DNA from: Pseudomonas vancouverensis
GTDB taxonomy: Bacteria; Pseudomonadota; Gammaproteobacteria; Pseudomonadales; Pseudomonadaceae
Length of the DNA: 64,000 nt
Direction of reading: 5' to 3'
Assembly (NCBI RefSeq): GCF_004348895.1
Contig: NZ_RRZK01000029.1
Coordinates: forward strand, 273,725-337,724
Part shown: positions 1-7,314 of the stretch, piece after piece
Layout: each line of letters begins with the position of its first letter
Numbering within the stretch: the stretch's first letter is position 1
Translations under genes and position numbers: made by a program
Notes under the pieces: generated by a model
Databases searched by the model: none
What the model was told of the DNA's origin: nothing
Seen by the model: only the letters and a program-made list of their open reading frames with translations

Positions 1-317
1 ATGGCCACGACGACGCCGGCCACGGCAGCGTCAAGTCCTACGCCATCGGCTTCATCCTGTCGGTCATCCTCACCATCATTCCGTTCGGTCTGGTGATGTA
101 CCCGACACTGCCGAAGTCGATCACGCTGATGATCGTGCTGGCATTCGCCGTGATCCAGGTGCTGGTGCACCTGGTGTACTTCCTGCACCTGGACCGTTCG
201 GCTGCGCAGCGTAACAACGTGATTGCGTTTGTCTTCGCCGCGATCGTGATTGTCCTGCTGGTTGGCCTGTCGCTGTGGATCATGTTCAGCATCCACACGT
301 TCATGATGGCGAAGTGA
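1..317 (+). CDS. cyoD: Cytochrome bo3 ubiquinol oxidase subunit IV, 5' truncated
   Basis: This is the C-terminal part of the small accessory subunit of the proton-pumping bo3 ubiquinol oxidase in the inner membrane. The reading frame uses codons starting at base 3; the true start lies before the window. The visible part opens with a His/Asp-rich stretch (HDDAGHGSVKSYAIGF) and then shows three hydrophobic helices, as expected for CyoD, and ends FSIHTFMMAK. cyoE starts 11 bases downstream, the usual order at the end of cyoABCDE. The family assignment is firm; only the N-terminus is missing. Confidence 0.93.
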   Translation, partial: GHDDAGHGSVKSYAIGFILSVILTIIPFGLVMYPTLPKSITLMIVLAFAVIQVLVHLVYFLHLDRSAAQRNNVIAFVFAAIVIVLLVGLSLWIMFSIHTFMMAK

Positions 318-328
318 GGTAAGTCCGC

Positions 329-1216
329 ATGTCCTTCAAGCACTTTATCCAAATCACCAAACCGGGGATCATTTTCGGTAACGTGCTTTCTGTGGCAGGC
401 GGATTTTTCCTGGCCTCCAAAGGGCATGTCGATCTGGCCATCTTCCTGGCCGCCATGATCGGCACGTCCCTGGTGGTTGCCTCCGGTTGCGTGTTCAACA
501 ACTGCATCGACCGCGACATCGACCTGAAGATGGAACGCACCAAGAACCGGGTGCTGGTCCAGGGCTTGATCTCCCTGAAACTGGCCCTGATCTATGCGAC
601 CGTCCTGGGTGTCGCCGGCGTTGCGCTGTTGTACAAGGTGGCCAATCCGTTGGCGGCGTTGTTCGCCGTCATCGGCTTCGTCATCTACGTCGGCTTCTAC
701 AGCCTGTACCTCAAGCGCAAGTCGGTTCACGGCACGCTGGTGGGCAGCCTGTCGGGCGCCATGCCGCCGGTGATCGGTTACGTCGCCGTCAGCAACAACT
801 TCGACATGGCCGCGCTGACCCTGCTGGTGATGTTCAGCCTGTGGCAGATGCCGCATTCCTACGCCATCGCGATCTTCCGCTTCAACGATTACCTGGCCGC
901 ATCGATTCCGGTGCTGCCAGTCAAGCGCGGGATCGAAGTGGCCAAGAAGCACATCCTGCTCTACATCCTGGCCTTCCTCGTGGCGACCTTGATGCTGACC
1001 TTCAGCGGCTACGCCGGCATGAGCTACCTCGCCGTCGCCGCAGCCATGGGCATGTACTGGTTGTACATGGCCTGGACCGGCTACAAGGCAGTGGATGACA
1101 CGGTCTGGGCACGCAAGCTGTTCGTGTTCTCGATCTTCACCATTACCGCGTTGAGCGTGGCGATGTCCCTGGACTTCAAAGTGCCGACCGAGTTGCTGCT
1201 GACATACGCGCCTTAA
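329..1216 (+). CDS. cyoE: Protoheme IX farnesyltransferase (heme O synthase)
   Basis: This 295-residue inner-membrane UbiA-family prenyltransferase transfers farnesyl from farnesyl diphosphate to the heme vinyl group, giving the heme O used by the bo3 oxidase. The first prenyltransferase Asp-rich motif is visible as NCIDRDIDLKMERTKNR near residues 56-72, and a second conserved polar loop near YLKRKSVHGT. Multiple hydrophobic helices and the length match CyoE. It follows cyoD by 11 bases and is the last gene of the cyo operon, ending at a bidirectional hairpin terminator. Confidence 0.96.
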   Translation: MSFKHFIQITKPGIIFGNVLSVAGGFFLASKGHVDLAIFLAAMIGTSLVVASGCVFNNCIDRDIDLKMERTKNRVLVQGLISLKLALIYATVLGVAGVALLYKVANPLAALFAVIGFVIYVGFYSLYLKRKSVHGTLVGSLSGAMPPVIGYVAVSNNFDMAALTLLVMFSLWQMPHSYAIAIFRFNDYLAASIPVLPVKRGIEVAKKHILLYILAFLVATLMLTFSGYAGMSYLAVAAAMGMYWLYMAWTGYKAVDDTVWARKLFVFSIFTITALSVAMSLDFKVPTELLLTYAP

Positions 1217-1236
1217 GCGTCGGATGCTGTAAACAA

Positions 1237-1267
1237 AAGCCCCGCCTTCGAGAGAAGAGCGGGGCTT
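1237..1267. terminator. Bidirectional rho-independent terminator between cyoE and the MocR gene
   Basis: A perfect 9-bp stem, AAGCCCCGC at 1237-1245 and GCGGGGCTT at 1259-1267, is followed by a T run on the + strand. It is preceded by AACAAAA on the left, so it could also act for the convergent MocR gene that ends at 1301. Confidence 0.88.
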
Positions 1268-1300
1268 TTTTGTTGGGTTGCCACCGGAAAGTACGGCCAG

Positions 1301-2719
1301 TTACTTGCCCTGCGCATCCAGCAACCGGAAAAACCGCTCCCGCACCTGCAAGCTGTCGCTGTGCGCCACATTGAAACGCATGAAGTGACTGGCATCAGCC
1401 GCCTTGCTGAGCAGGGTGCCCGGTGCCAGCACCAGGTTGTCTTCCAGGCCCTGGCGAGCCAGGTGTTCGGCGTGCAACCCCTCGGGCAATCGCACCCAGA
1501 TGAACACGCCTTCCCCCGGCAGTGACGACAGCGAACACCCGGCCTCGGCCAGCCAGCCGGCCACGCGGCTGTTCGATTCATACAGGCGGTCCACCGTGCG
1601 CCGCGCATGCTTGGCATAGCTGCCGTCGTTGAGCATGGTGCAGGTGATCTGCTCCGCCAGCTCCGAGGTCACCCCGCCGCAGGCCATTTTCAGCGCGACC
1701 ATGCGTGCCGCCAGTTGCGGCGAGAGCACGGAGTAGCTGACGCGGCTGTTGGCGGTCAGGGTCTTGGAGAAGCCGGAGACGTAACTCACATTGTCCAGCC
1801 CGCTCGCTGCCAGACGCGGAGTGCGGCGTTGCTGGATGTCGCAGTACAGGTCGTCTTCGACAATGTGGAAGCCATGGCGATGGCTCAGCTCCAGCAAGCG
1901 GTACACCTGCGCCGGGCTGAACGAGTGGCCTGTCGGGTTGTGCAGCGTGCTGTTGGTCATGTACAGCACGGGTTTGTGCGCGATCAGCAGTTGCTCGAAG
2001 GCGTCCAGGTCCATGCCGTCGCGATCCCGGGCGATGGTGATGACCTTGGCCCCGTGCAACGCGAGGTTGGCGTGCATGTTGAAGTAGCACGGGTCGTCCA
2101 ACAGCACGGTGTCACCGGGTTTGACCAGCAGGCGCATCAGCAGGTCGATGGCCTGCATGGTGTTGGCGGTGGTGATGATCTGGTCCACCGGCGCCTCGAT
2201 GCCGAAGGTTGCCAGCTTCACCCGCAGTGCCTGACGTAGTGGCATGTAACCGCCGGCAACACCGTACTCGCCCATGCGCAACGAGGTCGCACGCAGAGTG
2301 CCGCGTACGGCCTTGAGCAGTTCTTCGGCAGGCAACCAGGAGGTAGGCAGGAAGCCGCAGCCGGGGCGCAGGGCGCCGTTGTCCAGCAATAGGGCGCGGC
2401 GTACCACGCTGAGGGTGTCTTGAGGTTGCAAGTCCGGGCCGGTGCCGCTTTGCAGGGCCGCGCTCGAGCGGTGCACGTAATGCCCCGAGCCCTGGCGCGA
2501 CACCACCAGGCCCTTGGCCCGCAAGCGGTCCAGCGCATCGACCACCGTGGACTTGCCCACGTTCATCATGTCGGAGAGTTCGCGAATCGGCGGCAGTTTG
2601 GCGCCGTGGGGCAGGCCGCCGGTGCTGATGGCCTGGGTCAGCTGATCGACGATCTGCTGCACCAGCGGCACGCCGGGCTCGAATTCAATGGCTTTGATGA
2701 CTGCACGTTGAACCTGCAT
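1301..2719 (-). CDS. MocR/GabR-type regulator (GntR HTH fused to fold-type I aminotransferase domain)
   Basis: This 472-residue protein has an N-terminal winged helix (about residues 15-85, motif LPPIRELSDMMNVGKSTVV) and an aminotransferase-like effector domain. PLP-site features are ITTANTMQAIDLL, the NPTG motif near 261 and a likely Schiff-base lysine in SGFSKTLTAN (about K319). MocR regulators usually sense an amino compound or PLP adduct and control a neighbouring, often divergent operon; here that is the MFS transporter gene starting at 2868. The ATG at 2719 has a GGAGAG ribosome site that sits inside an inverted repeat. Control of the 2868-12177 cluster is inferred from position. Confidence 0.9.
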   Translation of the reverse strand: MQVQRAVIKAIEFEPGVPLVQQIVDQLTQAISTGGLPHGAKLPPIRELSDMMNVGKSTVVDALDRLRAKGLVVSRQGSGHYVHRSSAALQSGTGPDLQPQDTLSVVRRALLLDNGALRPGCGFLPTSWLPAEELLKAVRGTLRATSLRMGEYGVAGGYMPLRQALRVKLATFGIEAPVDQIITTANTMQAIDLLMRLLVKPGDTVLLDDPCYFNMHANLALHGAKVITIARDRDGMDLDAFEQLLIAHKPVLYMTNSTLHNPTGHSFSPAQVYRLLELSHRHGFHIVEDDLYCDIQQRRTPRLAASGLDNVSYVSGFSKTLTANSRVSYSVLSPQLAARMVALKMACGGVTSELAEQITCTMLNDGSYAKHARRTVDRLYESNSRVAGWLAEAGCSLSSLPGEGVFIWVRLPEGLHAEHLARQGLEDNLVLAPGTLLSKAADASHFMRFNVAHSDSLQVRERFFRLLDAQGK

Positions 2720-2743
2720 TTTACTGGTCTCTCCGGCAGTAAA
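2720..2743. promoter_or_regulatory. Inverted repeat abutting the MocR start codon
   Basis: A perfect 7-bp inverted repeat, TTTACTG (2720-2726) and CAGTAAA (2737-2743), has a 10-base spacer containing the MocR gene's GGAGAG ribosome site. It touches the start codon at 2717-2719. It may be an autoregulatory operator or an mRNA hairpin hiding the ribosome site; the sequence alone does not decide. Confidence 0.5.
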
Positions 2744-2867
2744 GTTTGTTGGATTCTATACGAACTTGCTCTGATCAGGACAAGCCTCTGTCTCTACCAT
2801 CGCCTTACAGACTTTTCCGATTGTCGACCCTTGCGGGCGGGCAATCGCCCGGTTTTTGAGGTGTGGC

Positions 2868-3968
2868 ATGAGTGTCGAAACAACGGTAGCGGTGGCTAAA
2901 CCGGTCATTAATCTTCGCTTATTCACGATCCGTATCATCACCGCAGTGTCGCTGTTCGCGGTATTGGGCAAGGCCAACGTCTGGCTCGACACCGCCACCA
3001 ACAGCATCCTGGCCCTCGGTTATCGCGCTCTGTTGCTGCTGTTGCCGCTGACCTTGCTGGTGCTCGGCCGGCGTTCCCTCAGCGTCACGCTGCTATGCGC
3101 CGGGCTCGGCCTGATCCTGCTGGCGCTCACCAGCAACCAAGGGTTGGTGATGTTCGCGGCCGCGTTGTTTGCGTACGGCATCGCCATTGCCGGATATCTG
3201 ATCAAAAGCGAAGCGGCGCAGACCAAGGAAGGCGCGGCCTATAACCGGGTCGCCATGAACATGGGCAGCCTGGTGGCCGGTTTGATCCTGCTGTCGCCAC
3301 TGCTCACGCCAACCATGTTTTTCCTCGGCGCAGCAGCCTTCGTGCTGCTGTGCCTGCCGATTGCCCTGGGCGCGACGTTCAGCACCGAGCCAGTGGTGGC
3401 CCGTCCGGCATCTCAGACCGCCAACAGCTGGGGCAACAAGCTGCCCTGGGTCATCGCCGGCATCATCATGGGCATCAAGCTGTTCGGCGTGTTTTCGATC
3501 CTGCCGCAAGCGATCCTGCTCAAGACCGGCGAGTTGCCGACCTGGTACGGGCTGATGCTGATCCTCAACAGCGCCGTGGTGGTGTTCGCCCAGGTGCCGG
3601 TGATGAAGCTGATCGAGCGCACCGGCCGCTTCAAGGTCGTTGCCGTGATCGGCATCATCGTCGGCGGCTTTGCCGTGCTGTCCTCACCGGCCGCCTTCCA
3701 CGTCGAAACCCTGGTCGGCGCGTTGATCTGGGTGGCCCTGCTGTCCATCGCCGAATGCGCCTTCAGCTATCTCGATTACTTCTCGGTCAAGCAGAACAAC
3801 ATGTTCGTCAAGGAAGTGTCCCTGGGTGTCGGGGCCGGGCTGACGGTGTTGGTCATGCGGGTGGTGCCGGCGCCGTACAACGCGCTGGTGCTGGCTGCCA
3901 TCGGGGCCGGGGGGATTCTGGCCTGGTACTGGCTCAACCGTAAATCCAACGCGTCGCTGCATGACTGA
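2868..3968 (+). CDS. MFS-type transporter, first gene of the candidate biosynthetic cluster
   Basis: This 366-residue polytopic membrane protein has about ten to twelve hydrophobic segments and ends in a short basic tail. It is shorter than typical 400-residue MFS drug exporters and carries no family motif that I can name with confidence. The ATG at 2868 has GAGG six bases upstream; a TTG at 2856 is the longer alternative. It lies divergent from the MocR gene with a 148-base control region. By position it is the likely exporter or self-protection pump for the cluster product, but import of a precursor cannot be excluded. Confidence 0.78.
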   Translation: MSVETTVAVAKPVINLRLFTIRIITAVSLFAVLGKANVWLDTATNSILALGYRALLLLLPLTLLVLGRRSLSVTLLCAGLGLILLALTSNQGLVMFAAALFAYGIAIAGYLIKSEAAQTKEGAAYNRVAMNMGSLVAGLILLSPLLTPTMFFLGAAAFVLLCLPIALGATFSTEPVVARPASQTANSWGNKLPWVIAGIIMGIKLFGVFSILPQAILLKTGELPTWYGLMLILNSAVVVFAQVPVMKLIERTGRFKVVAVIGIIVGGFAVLSSPAAFHVETLVGALIWVALLSIAECAFSYLDYFSVKQNNMFVKEVSLGVGAGLTVLVMRVVPAPYNALVLAAIGAGGILAWYWLNRKSNASLHD

Positions 3969-4010
3969 GTCATCGCCGTCTGGTTTTTCACTTTGCAAGT
4001 CGGGGGCAAC

Positions 4011-5291
4011 ATGAATACGACTTCATGCGTAGTAGTGGTCGGGTACAACGGCAGTCGGGTTCACGACATTCAGAAACTGCGCGACCTGTGCAAGTCGCTC
4101 TACAACGCCAGACTGATCCTGGTTGTGGAGCAGATCCAGCCCCACGATGACCAGGTGGCGGATCATGTGTGCAGCACCTCGCTGGCCGAGAAAAATGTGG
4201 CGGCGTCCCTTGAACTGGTCGCTGGCTGCCTGAGTGCCGACCGCTGGAAACTGATCGGCGTGCTGCCGTTTTCCGACCGTGGCGTGTTGCTGGGGGCGGC
4301 GCTGGCCAGTCACTTCGGCCTGCCCGGCATTAGCCCGGATGAAGCGCGAGCCGGCCTCGACAAGCAGATTTTTCGCCGGCTTGAAGCCGCTGCCAGCACC
4401 TCGCCTGCAGAGTACCGGCCTGTGCTGTCGACCCGCGTCGAAAGCCTGCCGGAGCTGCGCCAGCGGGTGGTTGAACTGGGTGGGCGAGCGTTCATCAAGC
4501 CGGCTTGTGAAGGTGCCAGCCGCGGCTGCCGGGTGATTCATCATCCTTCGGAATGCGACGACGCCTGGCACGCACTCAAGCCGTACCGCGAAGGCGGCAT
4601 CGTCCTTGAAGAGCTGGTCCAGAACGCCCGTGAGTACAGCTGGGACTATGTCGCCGGCAGTACCTGGGTCACGGAAAAAACCACCACCGAAGGCGCTTAC
4701 CGTGCGGAGATCCAGCAAGTGGTGCCCGCGCCTTTGCCGTCCGAAGTTCAAGCGCGACTGATGGCGGCGGGGCGGCACATGTCCGAACTGGTGGCCGCTG
4801 ATAACGGTGCCTGGCACAACGAAGTGTTCCTGCGCAGCGACAACCTCACCTCGGCCGTGGAAACCAACATGCGCCCCGGCGGCATGCACATCTGGGACCT
4901 GGCCAAGCGCGCCTTCGTCGATTTCGACCCCTGGGAGCGCTGGGTGCGCTGGGCGGTGGAAGGCAAGACCGAAGATTACCAACCCGTTGCCCGTGGCTAC
5001 TGCGGCATTCGGCTGCTCAGGGCCCCGGCCGGCGGCATTTTACGCAGGACACCCGACATCCAGACCCTGGCCCGTGCACTGCGAATCGAATTGGTGGAAG
5101 GGGTCTACGCCAAGCGCATCGGCGACTCGGTCACGGCACTGGTAAAGGACAACTTCTCGTTCATCGGCCACATCGTGCTGTTCAACGAACACTACGGGCA
5201 GCTCAGCAACGACTTGCTGCGCCTGGCCGAGGCGATCGAGTCGGGCACTGAAGTCACCTGCCTGGCACCGGCCTCCCGTGCGGTGTGCTGA
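4011..5291 (+). CDS. ATP-grasp domain ligase
   Basis: This 426-residue ATP-grasp enzyme probably joins a carboxylate to an amine through an acyl phosphate, as in L-amino acid ligases and carnosine synthase-like enzymes. Visible features are a glycine-rich ATP loop KPACEGASRGCRVI (163-176), the VLEELVQNAREYSWDY strand (198-213) and the metal-binding end of the fold in HNEVFLRSDN and ETNMRPGG (269-291), where an acidic residue and Asn pair coordinate Mg. The ATG at 4011 is preferred to a TTG at 3993, though its ribosome site (GGGGG) is weak. It is the only peptide-bond-type enzyme in the cluster, so it may make a dipeptide or amide from the modified amino acid. Confidence 0.8.
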   Translation: MNTTSCVVVVGYNGSRVHDIQKLRDLCKSLYNARLILVVEQIQPHDDQVADHVCSTSLAEKNVAASLELVAGCLSADRWKLIGVLPFSDRGVLLGAALASHFGLPGISPDEARAGLDKQIFRRLEAAASTSPAEYRPVLSTRVESLPELRQRVVELGGRAFIKPACEGASRGCRVIHHPSECDDAWHALKPYREGGIVLEELVQNAREYSWDYVAGSTWVTEKTTTEGAYRAEIQQVVPAPLPSEVQARLMAAGRHMSELVAADNGAWHNEVFLRSDNLTSAVETNMRPGGMHIWDLAKRAFVDFDPWERWVRWAVEGKTEDYQPVARGYCGIRLLRAPAGGILRRTPDIQTLARALRIELVEGVYAKRIGDSVTALVKDNFSFIGHIVLFNEHYGQLSNDLLRLAEAIESGTEVTCLAPASRAVC

Positions 5292-5339
5292 ACCGATAGC
5301 AATCAAAGTTTTGCATTCTTGATTAAGAGGGTTTCATTG

Positions 5340-5831
5340 ATGAATCACATGACCTGCGATGAACGCTTCATCGCCCTGGCCAAGGAATTTGGTTACGACA
5401 TCTACGGCGAAAACACCGCAGGCGGCCATTACGCACCCTTGATCCGGCATCACGACGAGCTTTACGTCAGTGGCCTGGTGCCGCGCATGAACGGCAAGAT
5501 TCATTACCCTGGCCGGGTCGGCCTGGACCTCAGCCTGGCCGATGCCCAGGCGGCGGCGAGCATCAGCGCCATGCGTGGCCTGGCATTGATCGTTGACGCC
5601 ATCGGTTCGCTGGACAAGATCAAGTCGCTGATCCGGGTGACCGTGTACGTGAAGTCGACGGCGGATTTCGTCGACCTGAGCGAAGTGGCCAACGGCGCGT
5701 CGGACGTGTTCAGCCATGTACTGGGTGATGCGGGTAAACACACGCGGACCACGGTCGGTGTTTATCAGTTACCGAAGAATGCCGCGATTGAAGTGGACAT
5801 GATTGCTGCCTTGCGCCCTTCACCACTCTAA
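5340..5831 (+). CDS. RidA/YjgF/UK114 family protein
   Basis: RidA proteins hydrolyse reactive enamine/imine intermediates released by PLP enzymes to keto compounds and ammonia; some family members catalyse ring or biosynthetic steps. The 163-residue product carries the family end motif with the key arginine in TRTTVGVYQLPKNAAIEVDM. The ATG at 5340 has AAGAGGG nine bases upstream; a TTG at 5319 is less likely. It is longer at the N-terminus than ordinary 130-residue RidA, with an insertion around YDIYGENTAGGHYAPL, so it belongs to a divergent subgroup. It fits a pathway with two PLP enzymes. Confidence 0.85.
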   Translation: MNHMTCDERFIALAKEFGYDIYGENTAGGHYAPLIRHHDELYVSGLVPRMNGKIHYPGRVGLDLSLADAQAAASISAMRGLALIVDAIGSLDKIKSLIRVTVYVKSTADFVDLSEVANGASDVFSHVLGDAGKHTRTTVGVYQLPKNAAIEVDMIAALRPSPL

Positions 5832-5847
5832 AAGAACACGGCTTTAC

Positions 5848-5879
5848 AGCGCTAAACCATTAACTTAAGGTTTAGCGCT
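5848..5879. promoter_or_regulatory. Perfect 11-bp inverted repeat between the RidA and cupin genes
   Basis: AGCGCTAAACC (5848-5858) and GGTTTAGCGCT (5869-5879) are exact complements with a 10-base AT-rich spacer. No T run follows, so it is not a standard terminator. The cupin start codon is 30 bases further on, so an operator or a processing/attenuation hairpin is plausible. Confidence 0.55.
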
Positions 5880-5909
5880 AAAGTGTGAAAGTTAAAAAAG
5901 GACGTACGA

Positions 5910-6395
5910 ATGGATAACTTTCAAGGTGCGTTTTTTTCTTATGCGGATTTTCGCAAGAACTTGCATCATAAACCGGTCAGCGCCAAAGTCTGGCGTCATT
6001 CCGAACTGGCTGGAATGCGGCAGACCCTCGAAGCCAGTGACGTCGACATTGTCGCCTTGGCTCATGACAAAAGCCTGCAAGGCTGCGAAGTCACTCCAGG
6101 TATGGCGATAGCCATGCAATGGCTGAACCCGGGCGTGACGCTCAACGGCCATGCCCATTCCTGGTGGCATCTGTTCATCATCCAGTGCGGCAATGGCCTG
6201 CTGACCCTGGGCGATGCCGACGAGGTGAACGTCAGCAGCGGTGATGTGCTGCTGGTGCCGGCCTGGACCCGCCACGGCTTCGTCAACACCAGCAAACACG
6301 AGCCTTTGGCGATGCTGAACATGAGCAACATGCCGCAAATGGCGCTGCTGTCCAACTTCGCCGACAGCCAGGGTTTGATCACCACCCAAGCGTAA
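5910..6395 (+). CDS. Small cupin-fold protein
   Basis: This 161-residue protein has a single double-stranded beta-helix. The first cupin motif is recognisable as PGVTLNGHAHSWWHLFII (HxH metal ligands) and the second as GDVLLVPAWTRHGFVN (third His). Cupins of this size can be metal-dependent oxygenases, isomerases or ligand-binding proteins, and no substrate can be read from the sequence. It is the third gene of the sub-operon MFS/ATP-grasp/RidA/cupin in the sense of direction and is followed by a strong hairpin with T runs, so transcription probably stops here. AAAAGGACG upstream supplies the ribosome site. Confidence 0.8.
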   Translation: MDNFQGAFFSYADFRKNLHHKPVSAKVWRHSELAGMRQTLEASDVDIVALAHDKSLQGCEVTPGMAIAMQWLNPGVTLNGHAHSWWHLFIIQCGNGLLTLGDADEVNVSSGDVLLVPAWTRHGFVNTSKHEPLAMLNMSNMPQMALLSNFADSQGLITTQA

Positions 6396-6420
6396 TCACT
6401 CCTTACCCTTTCCCCTGGGA

Positions 6421-6475
6421 ACCGGCTTGCTGGCGATAGCGTCCTCGAGATCGCATCGCCAGCCAGCCGGTTTTT
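6421..6475 (+). terminator. Long hairpin with T tract after the cupin gene (REP-like terminator)
   Basis: ACCGGCTTGCTGGCGAT (6421-6437) pairs with ATCGCCAGCCAGCCGGT (6454-6470) with one mismatch, and is followed by T runs at 6470-6475 and 6480-6486. It separates the 2868-6395 genes from the 6638-12177 genes into two transcription units. Confidence 0.75.
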
Positions 6476-6526
6476 GCGTTTTTTTTCGCCCCCCCCTCAC
6501 ACCGCTGATTACTCGACAAAATCAAC

Positions 6527-6565
6527 TTTCTGTATCGATTGAAACGAACAATTTCTGTATCTATT
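6527..6565. repeat. Direct repeat pair upstream of the glutathione transferase gene, candidate activator site
   Basis: TTTCTGTATCGATT (6527-6540) and TTTCTGTATCTATT (6552-6565) match at 13 of 14 bases and start 25 bases apart. They lie in an AT-rich region 73-111 bases before the start codon at 6638, after a C8 tract at 6489-6496. Direct repeats are typical operator architecture for MocR-family regulators such as GabR; assignment to the adjacent MocR genes is inference. Confidence 0.5.
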
Positions 6566-6637
6566 CATGTTTGAGGCAACTAACTACGATCACTTCAAAT
6601 GCACGTTAATTCCTGCAGTCAGTGAACGGAGTGTTGT

Positions 6638-7282
6638 ATGGAAGACAGCAAGCTGAAACTCTATGTTGGCGCAGATTATGTCAGCGCTTTTGCAATGTCG
6701 GCATTTGTCGCGCTCAAGGAGAAGCAACTTTCATTTGAGTTTGTCACGGTGGATTTGAAAGCGCGTGATAACTATAAAGTAACTTATCGCGATCTTTCAT
6801 TGACCTGCAAAGTACCCACCTTACTTGACGAAAGCTTCGCGTTGTCAGAATCCTCAGCCATCGCCGAATACCTCGACGAACGCTTCCCGAACCATAAAAA
6901 ACTCTACCCCCAGGACTTCAAGCAGCGTGCCCGCGCCCGGCAATTGCAGGCCTGGCTGCGCAGCGACTTGCTGGTGGTGCGCAAGGAGCGGCCGTTCGAC
7001 CTGGTGTACTTCGGCAAAAAAGACACGGCGCTGACCGATGAAGCCAAGGCGGTGGTCGAGCGCCTGTTTTTCGTCGCCGAGCACTTGCTGGAGGAGGGCG
7101 CAGAGCACCTGTTCGGTGACTGGAGTATCGCCGACACCGACCTGGCCATCCTACTCAACCGTCTGGTCGCCAACGGTGATGCGGTGCCCCCTCGACTGGT
7201 CGCTTATGTGCGTCGCCAGTGGGATCGCGACAGCGTGCGGGCGTGGATGGACATAGAGCGCAAAGCGCCGGCCATCGCCTAA
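6638..7282 (+). CDS. yfcF: YfcF-like glutathione S-transferase
   Basis: This 214-residue GST has an N-terminal thioredoxin fold (about 1-85, motif VPTLLDESFALSESSAIAEYL for the glutathione gamma-glutamyl site) and an all-helical C-terminal domain. The order and spacing of RARQLQAWLRSDL, RKERPFD, LFGDWSIADTDLA and LVANGDAVPPRLV closely follow Escherichia coli YfcF, as I recall it. The first 60 codons are visibly AT-richer than the rest. The gene heads the second transcription unit, with GGAGTG before the ATG, so it may add or remove glutathione from a pathway intermediate or detoxify the product. Confidence 0.85.
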   Translation: MEDSKLKLYVGADYVSAFAMSAFVALKEKQLSFEFVTVDLKARDNYKVTYRDLSLTCKVPTLLDESFALSESSAIAEYLDERFPNHKKLYPQDFKQRARARQLQAWLRSDLLVVRKERPFDLVYFGKKDTALTDEAKAVVERLFFVAEHLLEEGAEHLFGDWSIADTDLAILLNRLVANGDAVPPRLVAYVRRQWDRDSVRAWMDIERKAPAIA

Positions 7283-7314
7283 CCACTCTCAGGGCCAACA
7301 TCAGGAGCGCTGCC

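Noticed and set aside
38..952. Long minus-strand frame opposite cyoD/cyoE
   Set aside because: It runs antisense to two well recognised genes, has no domain, and its composition is that of a shadow frame in high-GC DNA.
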